Shown here in pieces: positions 1-8,199 of a stretch of 64,000 nt of DNA; position 1 is the first letter of the stretch, and each line of letters begins with the position of its first letter. A program made the position numbers and the translations under genes. The notes under the pieces are model-generated. The model made no database searches and was not told the DNA's origin. It saw nothing but the letters and a program-made list of their open reading frames with translations. This DNA comes from Bin5 sp965242905 (GTDB lineage Bacteria > Chloroflexota > Anaerolineae > Caldilineales > Caldilineaceae): the NCBI GenBank assembly GCA_965242905.1, contig CBDETM010000001.1, positions 56,490-120,489 on the forward strand, in the 5' to 3' direction.

Positions 1-1
1 G

Positions 2-364
2 GTCACGCTGCTCAATGTGCAGGCGGTCTTAAGCAGTTATGCCGTCGAGATCGCGATGAAGTCGCTCTGGGCACTGGACCACCCCGACGAGTCCATTCCG
101 CACACGCACAACCTGGCCGCCATATTCGATCAGCTGGAGGACGAGACAAAGAAGTCACTCGAAGGACTTCGCCTGAACCTCCAAATGCTAGGCAGGATGC
201 CTACTCCTTTTACCAGCAACAGATACTCTATGGAGCACGACGAAAGAGAAATCACAGTTTATAAGGCACCTTTTTTGAGGGATGTTACCCAGTTGCTGAG
301 AGATAAGATTGAGGAGAACAGGGAGGAACTTCTCAGTTCATCGAACACACTTACGTTTTATTAA
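2..364 (+). CDS. HEPN-like domain protein, 5'-truncated by window edge
   Basis: The reading frame is open to the left edge of the window, so the N-terminus is probably missing; GTG at 17 is the first possible start inside. The visible part has an amphipathic helix resembling the core of HEPN-type proteins (AVEIAMKSLWALD, then a conserved HTHNLAAIFDQL), followed by a charged helical tail. HEPN proteins are all-helical and include RNases and nucleotidyltransferase partners. No Rx4-6H RNase motif is visible in this fragment, so activity cannot be claimed. A secreted-protein gene follows in the same direction after 67 bp. Assignment rests on general resemblance only. Confidence 0.5.
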   Translation, partial: VTLLNVQAVLSSYAVEIAMKSLWALDHPDESIPHTHNLAAIFDQLEDETKKSLEGLRLNLQMLGRMPTPFTSNRYSMEHDEREITVYKAPFLRDVTQLLRDKIEENREELLSSSNTLTFY

Positions 365-431
365 GAGGCTTTTGACGCTCGCTGAGCATTTTGGCTAACC
401 GTTCCCAAGACCACCATTCGGCAGGTTCTCA

Positions 432-1874
432 ATGAAGAGATTTTTCCGTTTCGTCTTCCGTCTTTTCCTCTTTGCCGCGTTCGCCGCCGTACTCATCCTT
501 CTCATCGGGGTCTTCCTCCAGGTGCAAACCCTGTCGACGCAGGTCGACGAGCTGACGGCGCGCGTGCAACGGCTCGAGGAGGCGAACGCGGCCCGGCCCG
601 CGCCCGGCTCGCAGGCCGCCCAGGCTCCGGAGCCGACCCGAACGCCCACACCCGCGCCGACGGCAACGCACACGCCCCGGCCGACCAGCACGCCTAGACC
701 GACGAACACGCCGGCCGGGCCAACCGCCACGACCGGGCCCACGCACACCCCTGCGCCGACCAATACGCCCGGGCCGACCGCAACGCCCAGCCTCACGCGC
801 ACGCCGAGGCCGACCAACACGCCCGCGCCGACCAGCACACCCAGCCCCACGCGCACACCCAGACCAACCCGGGCGCCTACGAACACGCAGACGCCGACCG
901 CCACGCCGGTGCCCACGCCCTTTTTCACCGTCAACACCGACTGGATCAACGTCAGAAAGGGGCCCGGACCCGAATACCCGGTCATCGATACCATCCCCAG
1001 GGGCGAGCAGTACAACGTCCGCGGCCGCAACCCCTCAGGCACCTGGTTGGAGTTCTGCTGCGTGGACGGGCAGCGCGGCTGGATCTACGCGCCGTACCTG
1101 ATCATAAACGTCGACGTGAATGCAATCCCAACGGTGCGGGCCACGCCAACCATCCCGCCCTCGCCCACACCGACGCGCACGCCCATGCCCACGCGCACGC
1201 CCGTACAGCCCACGGCTACACCCGTCCCGCCCTCCGGCGGCCTGGGCGTCCGCATCGAGCCCGAAAACCGCTGCTCGCACTACGACTCGGACCTCTACCC
1301 CTACTCCCAGAGCGTCGAGCCGCGTATCGTCAACCAGCAGGGCGGCCGCATCTACGGCCCCTACACCGGCACCTACTTCTCCAGCATCAGGGAAACGGAC
1401 ATCGAACACATCGTCGCCCGCAGCGAAGCCCACGACAGCGGTCTCTGCGCCGCCAGCAGCAACACCCGACGCGCCTTCGCCAACGACCTGCTCAACCTCA
1501 CCCTGGCCAGCCCCAGCGTGAACAGGCACCAGAAGGTCGACAAGGACCTGGCCCAATGGCTGCCCGCCCTGAACAAATGCTGGTACGTGGCCCGGGTCGT
1601 GCAGGTCAAGCGCAAGTATAACCTCTCCATGGACCGGGCCGAGGCCGCCGTCGCGCAACGGATGCTGGACTCCTGCCCCAACACGCAGATGCAGTTCACC
1701 GACCCGGGCTCAGCGCCGCCGCCGGCAACGAATACGCCGCCGCCGTCGGGGCAGTCCTGCCCGAGAAACTGTACGGAGGCCCACGCCATGGGCATGAGCA
1801 ATATGGGAAGAGACCATGCTTGCTACCAACCGAAATTCGACCGCGACCGGGACGGCATCGCCTGTGAACGCTAG
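432..1874 (+). CDS. Membrane-anchored SH3 / DUF1524-like nuclease / Excalibur protein
   Basis: 480 residues. Residues 7-28 form one hydrophobic segment after a basic start, consistent with an N-terminal anchor or uncleaved signal. A short coiled coil (VDELTARVQRLEEANAA) follows, then a Thr-Pro-rich linker to about residue 160, a style common in Chloroflexota surface proteins. Residues 161-222 match a bacterial SH3 domain (WINVRKGPGPEYPV). After a second TP linker, residues 265-400 contain DIEHIVARSEAHDSG and NDLLNLTLA, as in secreted HNH/DUF1524 nucleases. The C-terminus (DRDRDGIACE) is an Excalibur calcium-binding motif. Likely an extracellular, cell-associated nuclease; the substrate is unknown. 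A strong terminator follows directly. Confidence 0.8.
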   Translation: MKRFFRFVFRLFLFAAFAAVLILLIGVFLQVQTLSTQVDELTARVQRLEEANAARPAPGSQAAQAPEPTRTPTPAPTATHTPRPTSTPRPTNTPAGPTATTGPTHTPAPTNTPGPTATPSLTRTPRPTNTPAPTSTPSPTRTPRPTRAPTNTQTPTATPVPTPFFTVNTDWINVRKGPGPEYPVIDTIPRGEQYNVRGRNPSGTWLEFCCVDGQRGWIYAPYLIINVDVNAIPTVRATPTIPPSPTPTRTPMPTRTPVQPTATPVPPSGGLGVRIEPENRCSHYDSDLYPYSQSVEPRIVNQQGGRIYGPYTGTYFSSIRETDIEHIVARSEAHDSGLCAASSNTRRAFANDLLNLTLASPSVNRHQKVDKDLAQWLPALNKCWYVARVVQVKRKYNLSMDRAEAAVAQRMLDSCPNTQMQFTDPGSAPPPATNTPPPSGQSCPRNCTEAHAMGMSNMGRDHACYQPKFDRDRDGIACER

Positions 1875-1901
1875 ATAGTACGTATGTCTCGTATGGCGCG
1901 A

Positions 1902-1928
1902 AAAGGCGGCCTTGGCGGCCGCCTTTTT
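1902..1928 (+). terminator. Rho-independent terminator
   Basis: A 10-bp perfect stem AAAGGCGGCC / GGCCGCCTTT with a 5-nt loop runs into five T's, 27 bp after the stop codon of the secreted nuclease gene. Confidence 0.9.
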
Positions 1929-2096
1929 CCCTATCAGAAATGGCTGTCGAGCGCCGCTTCTGATCAATTCAAGTTCAACGGTGATTCCTTTTGAAATCAC
2001 CGCCGCCTGCAAACGTGATGATGTCAGTCAATACCCAAGCTATTCCATCCATCCTGCGCACACACTCGCGCCCCATCCAACCGACCGCCACGCCCT

Positions 2097-2417
2097 CTAC
2101 CACTCGGCGCTCCGAATAGGATGGCCCCCAAAGTGATGCAGGGCCCGGTATCCAACCCGGAGCAGCCAGACGTCAATCGCGCCGGGGCGCTGCGTCCGCA
2201 GACGCTTCGCTGCCGCTCGCAGGTCGTCGGAGATGGCCCAACTCCCGCTGTCGACGTCGATGGCAACATATTCCCCGCGGTGGTCCGCCTCGACCTGCGG
2301 ACGGATGTCCCGCCCGTATATCTCGTCGCCCAGGCGGGCGGTCTCTTCGCGAGGCCGGCGTGGGGGCATGGCGGTTTCCCTGCCCTGGGCGGGCGCCGTA
2401 GTCTCTGCGTCCCTCAT
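2097..2417 (-). CDS. Conserved hypothetical protein
   Basis: 106 residues. The core (DEIYGRDIRPQVEADHRG, YVAIDVDSGSWAI, DVWLLRVGY, GGHPI) looks like a compact family often seen beside aspartyl-protease-like genes in cyanobacteria and Chloroflexota; no such partner is visible here. The ATG at 2417 has GAAGGGGG a few bases upstream as a ribosome-binding site. It lies downstream of hsdR on the same strand but beyond a possible terminator, so it need not belong to that operon. Function unknown; an antitoxin-like or regulatory role is speculation. Confidence 0.6.
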   Translation of the reverse strand: MRDAETTAPAQGRETAMPPRRPREETARLGDEIYGRDIRPQVEADHRGEYVAIDVDSGSWAISDDLRAAAKRLRTQRPGAIDVWLLRVGYRALHHFGGHPIRSAEW

Positions 2418-2486
2418 GCATCCCCCTTCAAGGTATGCTTCGGTACATGGAGCGCTCTACCACTTGCGGGAGTGTGCGACAAAGAA

Positions 2487-2522
2487 AAAAAGGCCGCACA
2501 GGGGAGGACAGGCCGATCGGCC
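2487..2522 (-). terminator. Possible terminator after hsdR
   Basis: Just past the hsdR stop, on the minus strand, the palindrome GGCCGATCGGCC is followed by a short GGCC/GGCC stem and then a run of seven T's. The second stem is only 4 bp, so termination is uncertain. Confidence 0.35.
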
Positions 2523-2523
2523 A

Positions 2524-5500
2524 TTAACCACCCGCCCCCGCAATCCGGTCATACGTGGCCTTGAACGAACTCTCCAGCAGCCAGCGCCGGAACGACCCGT
2601 TGTCGCTGAACTGCTTGAACAGCTCCGTATGGTCCGCGAGCAGCCCCGTCATCGCCCGCTCCAGCGCCCTGTCATGCTCGATGCGCGCGTTCTGCCTGTC
2701 GGAGTTGGCCTTCGCGTTCTGATACGCCCGGTCCTCGGCAACCATTGCCGGCAGCTCCTCGGTGATGATTTTCTCGATCTTGTCCTGGTCCTGCCACTCG
2801 ATGTTGCCGAAACGGTCGTTGAACTCCCTCAGAATGTGGGACAGCCGCTCCATCTCCGCCTCCGGCCTGTATCCGCCGCCGTCGGTCGGCACAGGCCCGA
2901 TCTCCGCGTCCTCGTCCGCCAGCTGGATCGCCCGCACCGCCTGCTTCTCCACCCGGTAACTGTCCATGTCGATCGCCGCCAGAATCCCCTTGGCCAGGTC
3001 GTCCTCAACCGGCGCCGGCAGCTTGGGAACCAGAAATGTGAGGAATATGGACAGCTTCTCCCACTCCGCGTCCGTATAGGACAGGATCGCCGCCAGGAAG
3101 GCGTAGGTGCGCAGAAACGCCTTGCCCTTCCCCTTGAAATCGACCTGCCCGTCCTCGTCCAGCTCCTCCCGGTAGACCGCCACACACGCGTCCAGGATCG
3201 GATCGAGCCGGTCGCGGTCCGCGCCCGCCAGGTAACGCTCCACCAGCTCATCCACCTGCTCCGGGCCGTAGACCTGGTAGCCGTCCAGCGCCGCCTTGAG
3301 ATCATGCAGCTTGTCCGGGTCGGTCTCCTCCGCCAGCACCGTGGTCCGGTAGTAGTCGCTGAACGCGGCCTCGATCGTGTCCGCGTCGTTGGCGAAATCC
3401 AGCACGAAAGCGTCGTGCTTCTTGGGGTGCGACCGGTTGAGCCGCGACAGCGTCTGCACCGCCTTCACGCCCGCCAGCGGCTTGTCCACGTACATCGTGT
3501 GCAACAGCGGTTCGTCATAACCGGTCTGGAACTTGTCCGCGCACACCAGGAAACGGTAGGGCTCCTCCTGGATCCGCGCCGCGATCCAGTTGGCGGAAAA
3601 GCCGTTGAGTGATCCCTCCGTGACCTTCACACCCATATGCTCATGCTCGCCGGAAAAGGCGACGATCGCCCGGTACGGGCTCTTGCGTGCCTCGAGGTAC
3701 GTCTGGATCGCGAAAAAGTAGCTGATCGCGCGCTGCACGCTGCTTGTGACCACCATCGCCCGCGCCTGGCCGCCGATCTTCTGCAGACCCGCCACCTGCT
3801 CATGAAAATGGTCCACCATGATCTCCGCCTTCAGCCGGATCGCGTGCTCGTTGTCCTCGACGTAGCGGCGCAGCTTCTTGCCCGCCCGCTGGACGTCGAA
3901 CTCCGGGTCCCCCGCCACCGTCTTGACCAGCCGGTAGTAGCTGCTCACAGGCGTATAGTGCGCCAGCACGTCGATGATGAAACGCTCCTGGATCGCCTGC
4001 TTCATCGTATACGCATGGAACGACACATGCCTGGTTGCGCCCCCTTCGGGCACGGGCCTGCCGAAGATCTCCAGCGTCTTGTTCTTCGGCGTGGCCGTGA
4101 ACGCGAAGTAGCTGGCGTTGCGCAGCATCTTCTTCGATTCCATCAGCCGGTTGATCTTGTCCTCCGTCGTCTCTTCCTCCGCTTCCGTCTGCGTCTCGCC
4201 CAGCGCCATCGCCATCGACGCCGCATTGCGGCCGCCCTGGCTCGAGTGCGCCTCGTCGATGATGATCGCGAACCTGCTACCGCGGTGCTCGTTGCCGATC
4301 GCGTCCAGGATGAAGGGGAACTTCTGCACCGTGGAGATGACGATGCGCTTGCCCTCCTGCAGCAGCGTGCGCAGATGGCCGGAGCTCTGCGCGTGGCCGA
4401 CGACCGCGCCCACCTGCGCGAACTGTTTGATCGTGTCCTTGATCTGCTTGTCGAGAACTGTGCGGTCGGTGACGACGACCACCGAATCGAAGAGGACCGC
4501 GCCCTCCCGTTCGAGGCCGATCAGCTGGTGCGCCAGCCACGCGATCGAGTTCGACTTTCCGCTGCCGGCCGAGTGCTGGATCAGATACCTCGCGCCAATC
4601 CCGTTCTCAGACGCGTCCGCCAGCAGCTTGCGCACCACGTCCAGCTGGTGGTAACGCGGCCATAGCTGCTCGCGCCGCGTGCGCCCCGTCTTCTCCTCCT
4701 TCGAGGTGACGACCTGGGCATAGTTCTCCAAAATGTTCGTGAGGCTCTCGCGCGTGAGGACCTGCTTCCACAGGTAGTCGGTCTTCAGCCCGTTGGGGTT
4801 GGGTGGATTGCCCGCGCCGTCGTTCCACCCCTTATTGAAAGGCAGAAACCACGACGCCTTGCCCGCCAGCCTGGTGCAGAACCGCACCTCGTGGTCGTCC
4901 ACCGCAAAATGCGCCAGGCAGCGCCCCAGCTCGAAAAGCCGCTCCCTCGGGTTGCGGTCGCGCTTGTACTGCTCGACCGCGTCATCCACCGTCTGCTTCG
5001 TCAGGCTGTTCTTCAGCTCGAAGGTCGCCACCGGCAGGCCGTTGACGAAAAGGCAGAGGTCCAGCGCCAGCTGGCTGTTGTCGTTGCTGTAGCGCAGCTG
5101 GCGGGTAACCGAAAAGCGGTTCTGGCTGTAAAGCCGCGCCGCCGTCCTGTTGCCCGGCGACGGCGTGCCGTAGAACAGGTCGATGCGGTGCGGCCCGTGC
5201 CGGAGCCCCTTGCGCAGCAGCTCCACCGTCCCCCGCCTCGTGACCTCCCCCTGCAGCCGCGCCAGGAACTTGCGCCGCGTCGGGCCGTCCTCCTCCAGGC
5301 CCAGCAGACCGGCCGTATCGGGCTGCGTAGCATAAAGAAAAGCAGACAGCTGCGCCAGGTCGACACAGTGTTCCCGGTCATACTCCTGCCCATCCCCGCA
5401 AAGCCAGCCCGCGCCGTAAGCGGCCGGCCGCTCGCCCACCTTGCCCGCGCCCGCCGCGTCGCACGGCTGCCCCGTCAGCGCCGTGCAGATGAGACTTTCA

Positions 5501-5529
5501 AGGCCGCTCTCAGAGGTGTCGGTGGTCAT
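2524..5529 (-). CDS. hsdR: Type I restriction endonuclease subunit R
   Basis: 1001 residues from ATG at 5529, chosen because the protein then starts MTTDTSESGLE, the usual start of this HsdR branch; a 46-codon extension upstream has no family character. The N-terminal nuclease domain has LDLCLF...ATFELKN (D-ELK, about residue 167). The motor has Walker A HSAGSGKS near residue 319, IIIDEAHSSQGG near 424, FAFTATPKNKTLEIFG and a typical helicase C-terminal half with QTLSRLNR. It cleaves DNA after translocation as part of an R2M2S complex. Full length with no visible lesion. It is the most distal gene of a dispersed hsdM-hsdS-hsdR locus; a three-gene toxin-antitoxin operon separates it from the nearest hsdS scar. 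Confidence 0.95.
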   Translation of the reverse strand: MTTDTSESGLESLICTALTGQPCDAAGAGKVGERPAAYGAGWLCGDGQEYDREHCVDLAQLSAFLYATQPDTAGLLGLEEDGPTRRKFLARLQGEVTRRGTVELLRKGLRHGPHRIDLFYGTPSPGNRTAARLYSQNRFSVTRQLRYSNDNSQLALDLCLFVNGLPVATFELKNSLTKQTVDDAVEQYKRDRNPRERLFELGRCLAHFAVDDHEVRFCTRLAGKASWFLPFNKGWNDGAGNPPNPNGLKTDYLWKQVLTRESLTNILENYAQVVTSKEEKTGRTRREQLWPRYHQLDVVRKLLADASENGIGARYLIQHSAGSGKSNSIAWLAHQLIGLEREGAVLFDSVVVVTDRTVLDKQIKDTIKQFAQVGAVVGHAQSSGHLRTLLQEGKRIVISTVQKFPFILDAIGNEHRGSRFAIIIDEAHSSQGGRNAASMAMALGETQTEAEEETTEDKINRLMESKKMLRNASYFAFTATPKNKTLEIFGRPVPEGGATRHVSFHAYTMKQAIQERFIIDVLAHYTPVSSYYRLVKTVAGDPEFDVQRAGKKLRRYVEDNEHAIRLKAEIMVDHFHEQVAGLQKIGGQARAMVVTSSVQRAISYFFAIQTYLEARKSPYRAIVAFSGEHEHMGVKVTEGSLNGFSANWIAARIQEEPYRFLVCADKFQTGYDEPLLHTMYVDKPLAGVKAVQTLSRLNRSHPKKHDAFVLDFANDADTIEAAFSDYYRTTVLAEETDPDKLHDLKAALDGYQVYGPEQVDELVERYLAGADRDRLDPILDACVAVYREELDEDGQVDFKGKGKAFLRTYAFLAAILSYTDAEWEKLSIFLTFLVPKLPAPVEDDLAKGILAAIDMDSYRVEKQAVRAIQLADEDAEIGPVPTDGGGYRPEAEMERLSHILREFNDRFGNIEWQDQDKIEKIITEELPAMVAEDRAYQNAKANSDRQNARIEHDRALERAMTGLLADHTELFKQFSDNGSFRRWLLESSFKATYDRIAGAGG

Positions 5530-5602
5530 GGTTGGCGTCGAGCTCGATTTGAAAGATAAAAATGAGGTTCCCGAATTCAGGCTGCAAAGCCTGAACAAAG
5601 CG

Positions 5603-5920
5603 CTAGATGGGAACTTCCCTATAGTCCCCGGGCTGCATCCCATCGACAACGGCCTGAACATCCCCAATTCGCAGTTGGATACGCGGCCACGAAGTCGAAA
5701 GCAGAACGAGAATCCCCAAACGGCTTACGGAAAGATTCTGCTGGTACCGCATGTTTTGATCTGTAGTGATCAGTAGTTCGTACCCATCCATCTCGGCTCT
5801 TGCCAGCAGGTCGCCGTTGCGCAAGTCAGACCATCCTCGTTCATAGGCGGTATCCACCGAATGCCCGACCAGATACCGGCGCAGGGGGCCCGGCGTCCCC
5901 TGATCAAATAGAATCTTCAT
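5603..5920 (-). CDS. DUF5615 PIN-like toxin
   Basis: 105 residues from ATG at 5920, giving MKILFDQGTPGPLRRYL, the characteristic start of DUF5615 proteins; later ELLITTDQNMRYQQ continues the PIN-like fold. The Asp residues at the start of strand 1 (LFDQG) and in TTDQN are the expected acidic site. These proteins are predicted RNases paired with DUF433 antitoxins. The start overlaps the upstream DUF433 stop by 4 bp (ATGA), so the pair is translationally coupled. Ordinary length, apparently intact. Confidence 0.85.
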   Translation of the reverse strand: MKILFDQGTPGPLRRYLVGHSVDTAYERGWSDLRNGDLLARAEMDGYELLITTDQNMRYQQNLSVSRLGILVLLSTSWPRIQLRIGDVQAVVDGMQPGDYREVPI

Positions 5921-6144
5921 GGATGAGATGACGCTGTCAAGGCTTTCACTTCGTGCTCCAGTGCAGCTTCGACCATCCACTTCTCAACACCGGGAAACCA
6001 CGCCAGAAACTGCTCAACGGTGGCGCCGTCACGAAGATTCTCAAACAGGGCGGACACAGGCACACGCGTGCCTTGAAACACCCAGACCCCCCCGAGTTTA
6101 CCCGGGTTCCGTTCGACAGCCTTGCACAATGCCCAGTCAGTCAT
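5917..6144 (-). CDS. DUF433 antitoxin
   Basis: 75 residues. NPGKLGGVWVFQGTRVPVSAL followed by DGATVEQFLAWFPGV is the DUF433 winged-helix/VapB45-like signature. It is the predicted antitoxin of the DUF5615 protein encoded immediately downstream, overlapping by 4 bp. Its own start overlaps the stop of the upstream brnA-like gene by 4 bp as well, so three genes are chained into one transcript. Confidence 0.85.
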   Translation of the reverse strand: MTDWALCKAVERNPGKLGGVWVFQGTRVPVSALFENLRDGATVEQFLAWFPGVEKWMVEAALEHEVKALTASSHP

Positions 6145-6434
6145 CTGGTCATCTCCCTTTCACAGCGCGCAACGTGCCGGCGCAAGGCGCTGTTGATGTC
6201 AGTCTGGTAGCCGCGGCCGCCTTGGGCCCTCGCTCTGAACCATGCGATGACGTCCGCGTCGATACGCAACGTGATCTGCTGCTTCACGGGACGGTAGAAA
6301 ACACCGCGGCGCGCACCAGTCCAGTCAAGAACTTCGGGTATGTCGGAGGTGTCAATCTGATCATCGGTCAGTTCTTCCAAAGCCTGCAACTCGGCGCGTT
6401 GCTTCCCGGTCAGCTCACTGCTCTCCTTTTTCAT
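6141..6434 (-). CDS. brnA: BrnA-family antitoxin (orphan)
   Basis: 97 residues from ATG at 6434 (MKKESSELTGKQ). The C-terminal half YRPVKQQITLRIDADVIAWF, then GYQTDINSALRRHV, is the ribbon-helix-helix DNA-binding region of BrnA (DUF4415). A BrnT toxin normally sits just upstream; here there is none. Instead the stop codon overlaps the start of a DUF433-DUF5615 pair, so this RHH protein is placed to repress that operon. A dyad about 60 bp upstream of its start could be its operator. Family assignment is confident; the regulatory swap is inference. Confidence 0.8.
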   Translation of the reverse strand: MKKESSELTGKQRAELQALEELTDDQIDTSDIPEVLDWTGARRGVFYRPVKQQITLRIDADVIAWFRARAQGGRGYQTDINSALRRHVARCEREMTR

Positions 6435-6485
6435 ACATCCTCCTCTCGTGACTGGTCGCTTTGCGGGCGCTGATAATACGCCTCC

Positions 6486-6505
6486 GTAGTTACAACACTG
6501 TAGTT
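6486..6505. promoter_or_regulatory. Candidate operator of the brnA-DUF433-DUF5615 operon
   Basis: Two direct GTAGTT repeats (6486-6491 and 6500-6505, 14-bp period) enclose the dyad TACA-ACAC-TGTA at 6491-6502. The site is about 60 bp upstream of the brnA start in an otherwise higher-GC stretch, where an RHH antitoxin would be expected to bind. Confidence 0.4.
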
Positions 6506-6599
6506 GCATGGGGACCTGATGTCAAGGTTGGCGCTGCCGCGCAAGATTGTGACGGTGCGGCGAAAGCCAGCTATGACACGGGCGATCTGCCCACAGGTT

Positions 6600-6690
6600 C
6601 CTGTTCTGCGAGTTCTGGGGACAATGACGCTGCCGCGGCGCGCACATCCAGCTTGCCGGTGACCACGTGCGCGATCAGGTTGTCTGTCTT
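6600..6690 (-). pseudogene. hsdS 3'-end scar
   Basis: Read on the minus strand this encodes DNLIAHVVTGKLDVRAAA, nearly identical to SLIAHVVTGKLDVRAAAEQ at the C-terminus of the intact HsdS encoded at 10831-12135. The DNA match is tightest over about 50 bp (6634-6684). No start or other hsdS sequence is attached. It sits directly upstream of the BrnA-DUF433-DUF5615 operon and marks where an hsdS-hsdR junction once lay. It is followed on its 5' side by a REP-like hairpin. Confidence 0.75.
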
Positions 6691-6692
6691 GT

Positions 6693-6718
6693 AGGGGCGC
6701 CCCTTGTGGGCGCCCTTC
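6693..6718. repeat. REP-like hairpin, copy 1
   Basis: GGGGCGCCCC TTGTG GGCGCCC: two self-complementary GGCGCC blocks that can pair with each other. Copies occur at 8162-8187 and 22118-22142. Confidence 0.6.
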
Positions 6719-6735
6719 CCCGTATGCGGGCCCAG

Positions 6736-7800
6736 TCACTCTCTACGCAAACCCGCGCACTCTCCGCCGCCTCCTGATGCATCTCCCTCGCCGCCTGACA
6801 ACGGCTCACCACCTGCGTCCCCGGCCGGCGGCGGGCCGGTCCTCTTGCCGCTGCTGAACGGACCGCGTTGCGGGCGGCCCCGGGCCCGTCCTTCCAGGAA
6901 CCCGACCCGTCTCTGCTCATCCTCTTCCGCCATGCGCTCCTTCTCCTCACGCCGCACCCGCGCAGTGTAACAATCGCGGCACTCGTCACGCGAATCCGCC
7001 TTCTCCGGCGGTATCTCTGCCCCGCATGCGCAGCGCTTCCCTTCCGGTACCGGCTCCCCCTTTTGCGCCGGCGCCGCGCCTCCAATCCCTGACCCAACAA
7101 CATCCGCAGACAGTCTCTCCACAGCGGCGCCAGCCGCCGCGGATCGCGAATCTCTCTTCCCATTCTTACTTGCTACTTCTACTTCTAACTTCTCAGGTGC
7201 CGTTTCTGCACCTGTCCGGGTGCCATTCCTGCACCTGCCTACAGGTGCCGCTTTTGCACCAATATGGGTGCCGTTCTTGCACCTATCGGGCACGGCAGGG
7301 ATCTCTTCACTTTCCCGATTGGTGCCGTTTCTGCACCGATCAGGCGCGGCAAGGACCGGTTCATCTGCCCGATTGGTGCCATTTCTGCACCGATCGGGCC
7401 CGGTTTCAATCTCCTCGGTCATGGCTTCGGTAAGCGTTTCCTCACGTTCGCTTTTGAACCGCTCCCACGCCAGAATGCACGCATAGGAAACATCGTCGGC
7501 AAAGCGGTAGTGGTGTATCTTCCCCGGTCGTTTCCGGCCTCTGGAGTCCGTGTAAGGCAGCTTTTCCCTCTCAATCAGGTCTTTGTCCGCCAGCCTTTTC
7601 AGCGCCGCTTTGACAGTGCGCAGAGGCAGACCGGTCTCGTGCGCGATCGTCTCCTGCTTGGGGAAACAACCATGCCGGGGGTGGTCGTGCTTGATCAGGT
7701 TGTCCAGTACGAACAGTTCCGACGGGGACAGGCCAAACTCGTGGCGAAGATAGGTCAGGCCGCCGCCCTCTTCAATTACCTGGCGGTAACGGTAGGTCAT
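6736..7800 (-). CDS. HTH replication-initiator-like protein with internal iteron-like repeats
   Basis: 354 residues from ATG at 7800, which has GGAGG five bases upstream. Residues 15-100 form a winged helix (LSPSELFVLDNLIKHD, CFPKQETIAHETGLPLRTVKAALKRLADKDLIER), like phage and plasmid replication proteins of the O/DnaD type. Residues 135-215 repeat DRCRNGT five or six times (with variants such as DRCKNGTH and GRCRNGTR) separated by acidic linkers. Each repeat is encoded by a 17-bp inverted repeat, so the gene may contain its own origin, as lambda O does. The tail has a possible zinc ribbon (CACGAEIPPE...CRDCYTARV) and a Gly-rich end. It lies inside the type I RM locus. Initiator function is inferred from the layout; a transcriptional role is possible. 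Confidence 0.6.
   Translation of the reverse strand: MTYRYRQVIEEGGGLTYLRHEFGLSPSELFVLDNLIKHDHPRHGCFPKQETIAHETGLPLRTVKAALKRLADKDLIEREKLPYTDSRGRKRPGKIHHYRFADDVSYACILAWERFKSEREETLTEAMTEEIETGPDRCRNGTNRADEPVLAAPDRCRNGTNRESEEIPAVPDRCKNGTHIGAKAAPVGRCRNGTRTGAETAPEKLEVEVASKNGKRDSRSAAAGAAVERLSADVVGSGIGGAAPAQKGEPVPEGKRCACGAEIPPEKADSRDECRDCYTARVRREEKERMAEEDEQRRVGFLEGRARGRPQRGPFSSGKRTGPPPAGDAGGEPLSGGEGDASGGGGECAGLRRE
7196..7391. repeat. Six 17-bp inverted-repeat iterons inside the initiator-like gene
   Basis: GGTGCCGTTTCTGCACC-type units at 7196-7212, 7219-7235, 7244-7260, 7267-7283, 7321-7337 and 7375-7391. Arms GGTGC/GCACC are invariant; the 7-bp centre varies only by transitions. Start-to-start spacing is 23, 25, 23, 54 and 54 bp. 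Two of the units have extended arms (CGATTGGTGC/GCACCGATC). Confidence 0.8.
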
Positions 7801-7908
7801 CTCTGCCTCCACAGCTGGTCGGCCGCGGCAGGCAGGTAAGGTCCGAAGATGTAGGGATGCGAAGATATAGCACGGGGCTTTCCTAGTCTATCGTCGCCTG
7901 CCAGGGCG

Positions 7909-8057
7909 ATGTCTTAATCTCACCGCCCATGGTAACAGATCGCAAAAAGAGATCAAACCCCAAAAAACCGCAAAGCCCGCCGGTTGGCGGGCCTTGGGCA
8001 CCGGCTGGCGGCCGGCAGGCGAGATTAAGACATAAGGGTTAACTAGGGGTAACCCCT
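7909..8057. repeat. 13-bp inverted repeat and hairpins upstream of the initiator-like gene
   Basis: ATGTCTTAATCTC at 7909-7921 and its exact complement GAGATTAAGACAT at 8021-8033 flank 99 bp. Inside, GCCCGCC-GGTT-GGCGGGC (7975-7992) precedes TTTGCGG then six T's on the minus strand and could terminate leftward transcription. The palindrome AGGGGT-A-ACCCCT lies at 8045-8057. This could be an origin-proximal region, an operator pair or a mobile-element end. Confidence 0.5.
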
Positions 8058-8161
8058 ACGGAAACAAATCCTAGCATAACGGGCAAAATCTGTAAAGGAA
8101 CTGGCGCATCTGCGAGCCGGCGGACCGCCGCCCGGCGGCTGATACCCAGCGCAGCCGCCTG

Positions 8162-8187
8162 TGGGGCGCCCCTTGTGGGCGCCCTTC
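8162..8187. repeat. REP-like hairpin, copy 2
   Basis: Same GGGGCGCCCC TTGTG GGCGCCC block as 6693-6718. Confidence 0.6.
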
Positions 8188-8199
8188 ACTATCCTGCAG

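Noticed and set aside
395..1042. Long minus-strand frame opposite the secreted protein (Val/Gly repeats)
   Set aside because: It is the mirror of the Thr-Pro linker; the plus-strand frame has domains and a terminator.
2233..3612. 459-codon plus-strand frame across hsdR
   Set aside because: Antisense to the well-supported hsdR; Arg/Leu/Val-rich shadow with no domain.
7196..7391. CRISPR-like or attC-like array
   Set aside because: Units are coding, partly palindromic and spaced irregularly; no leader or cas gene.
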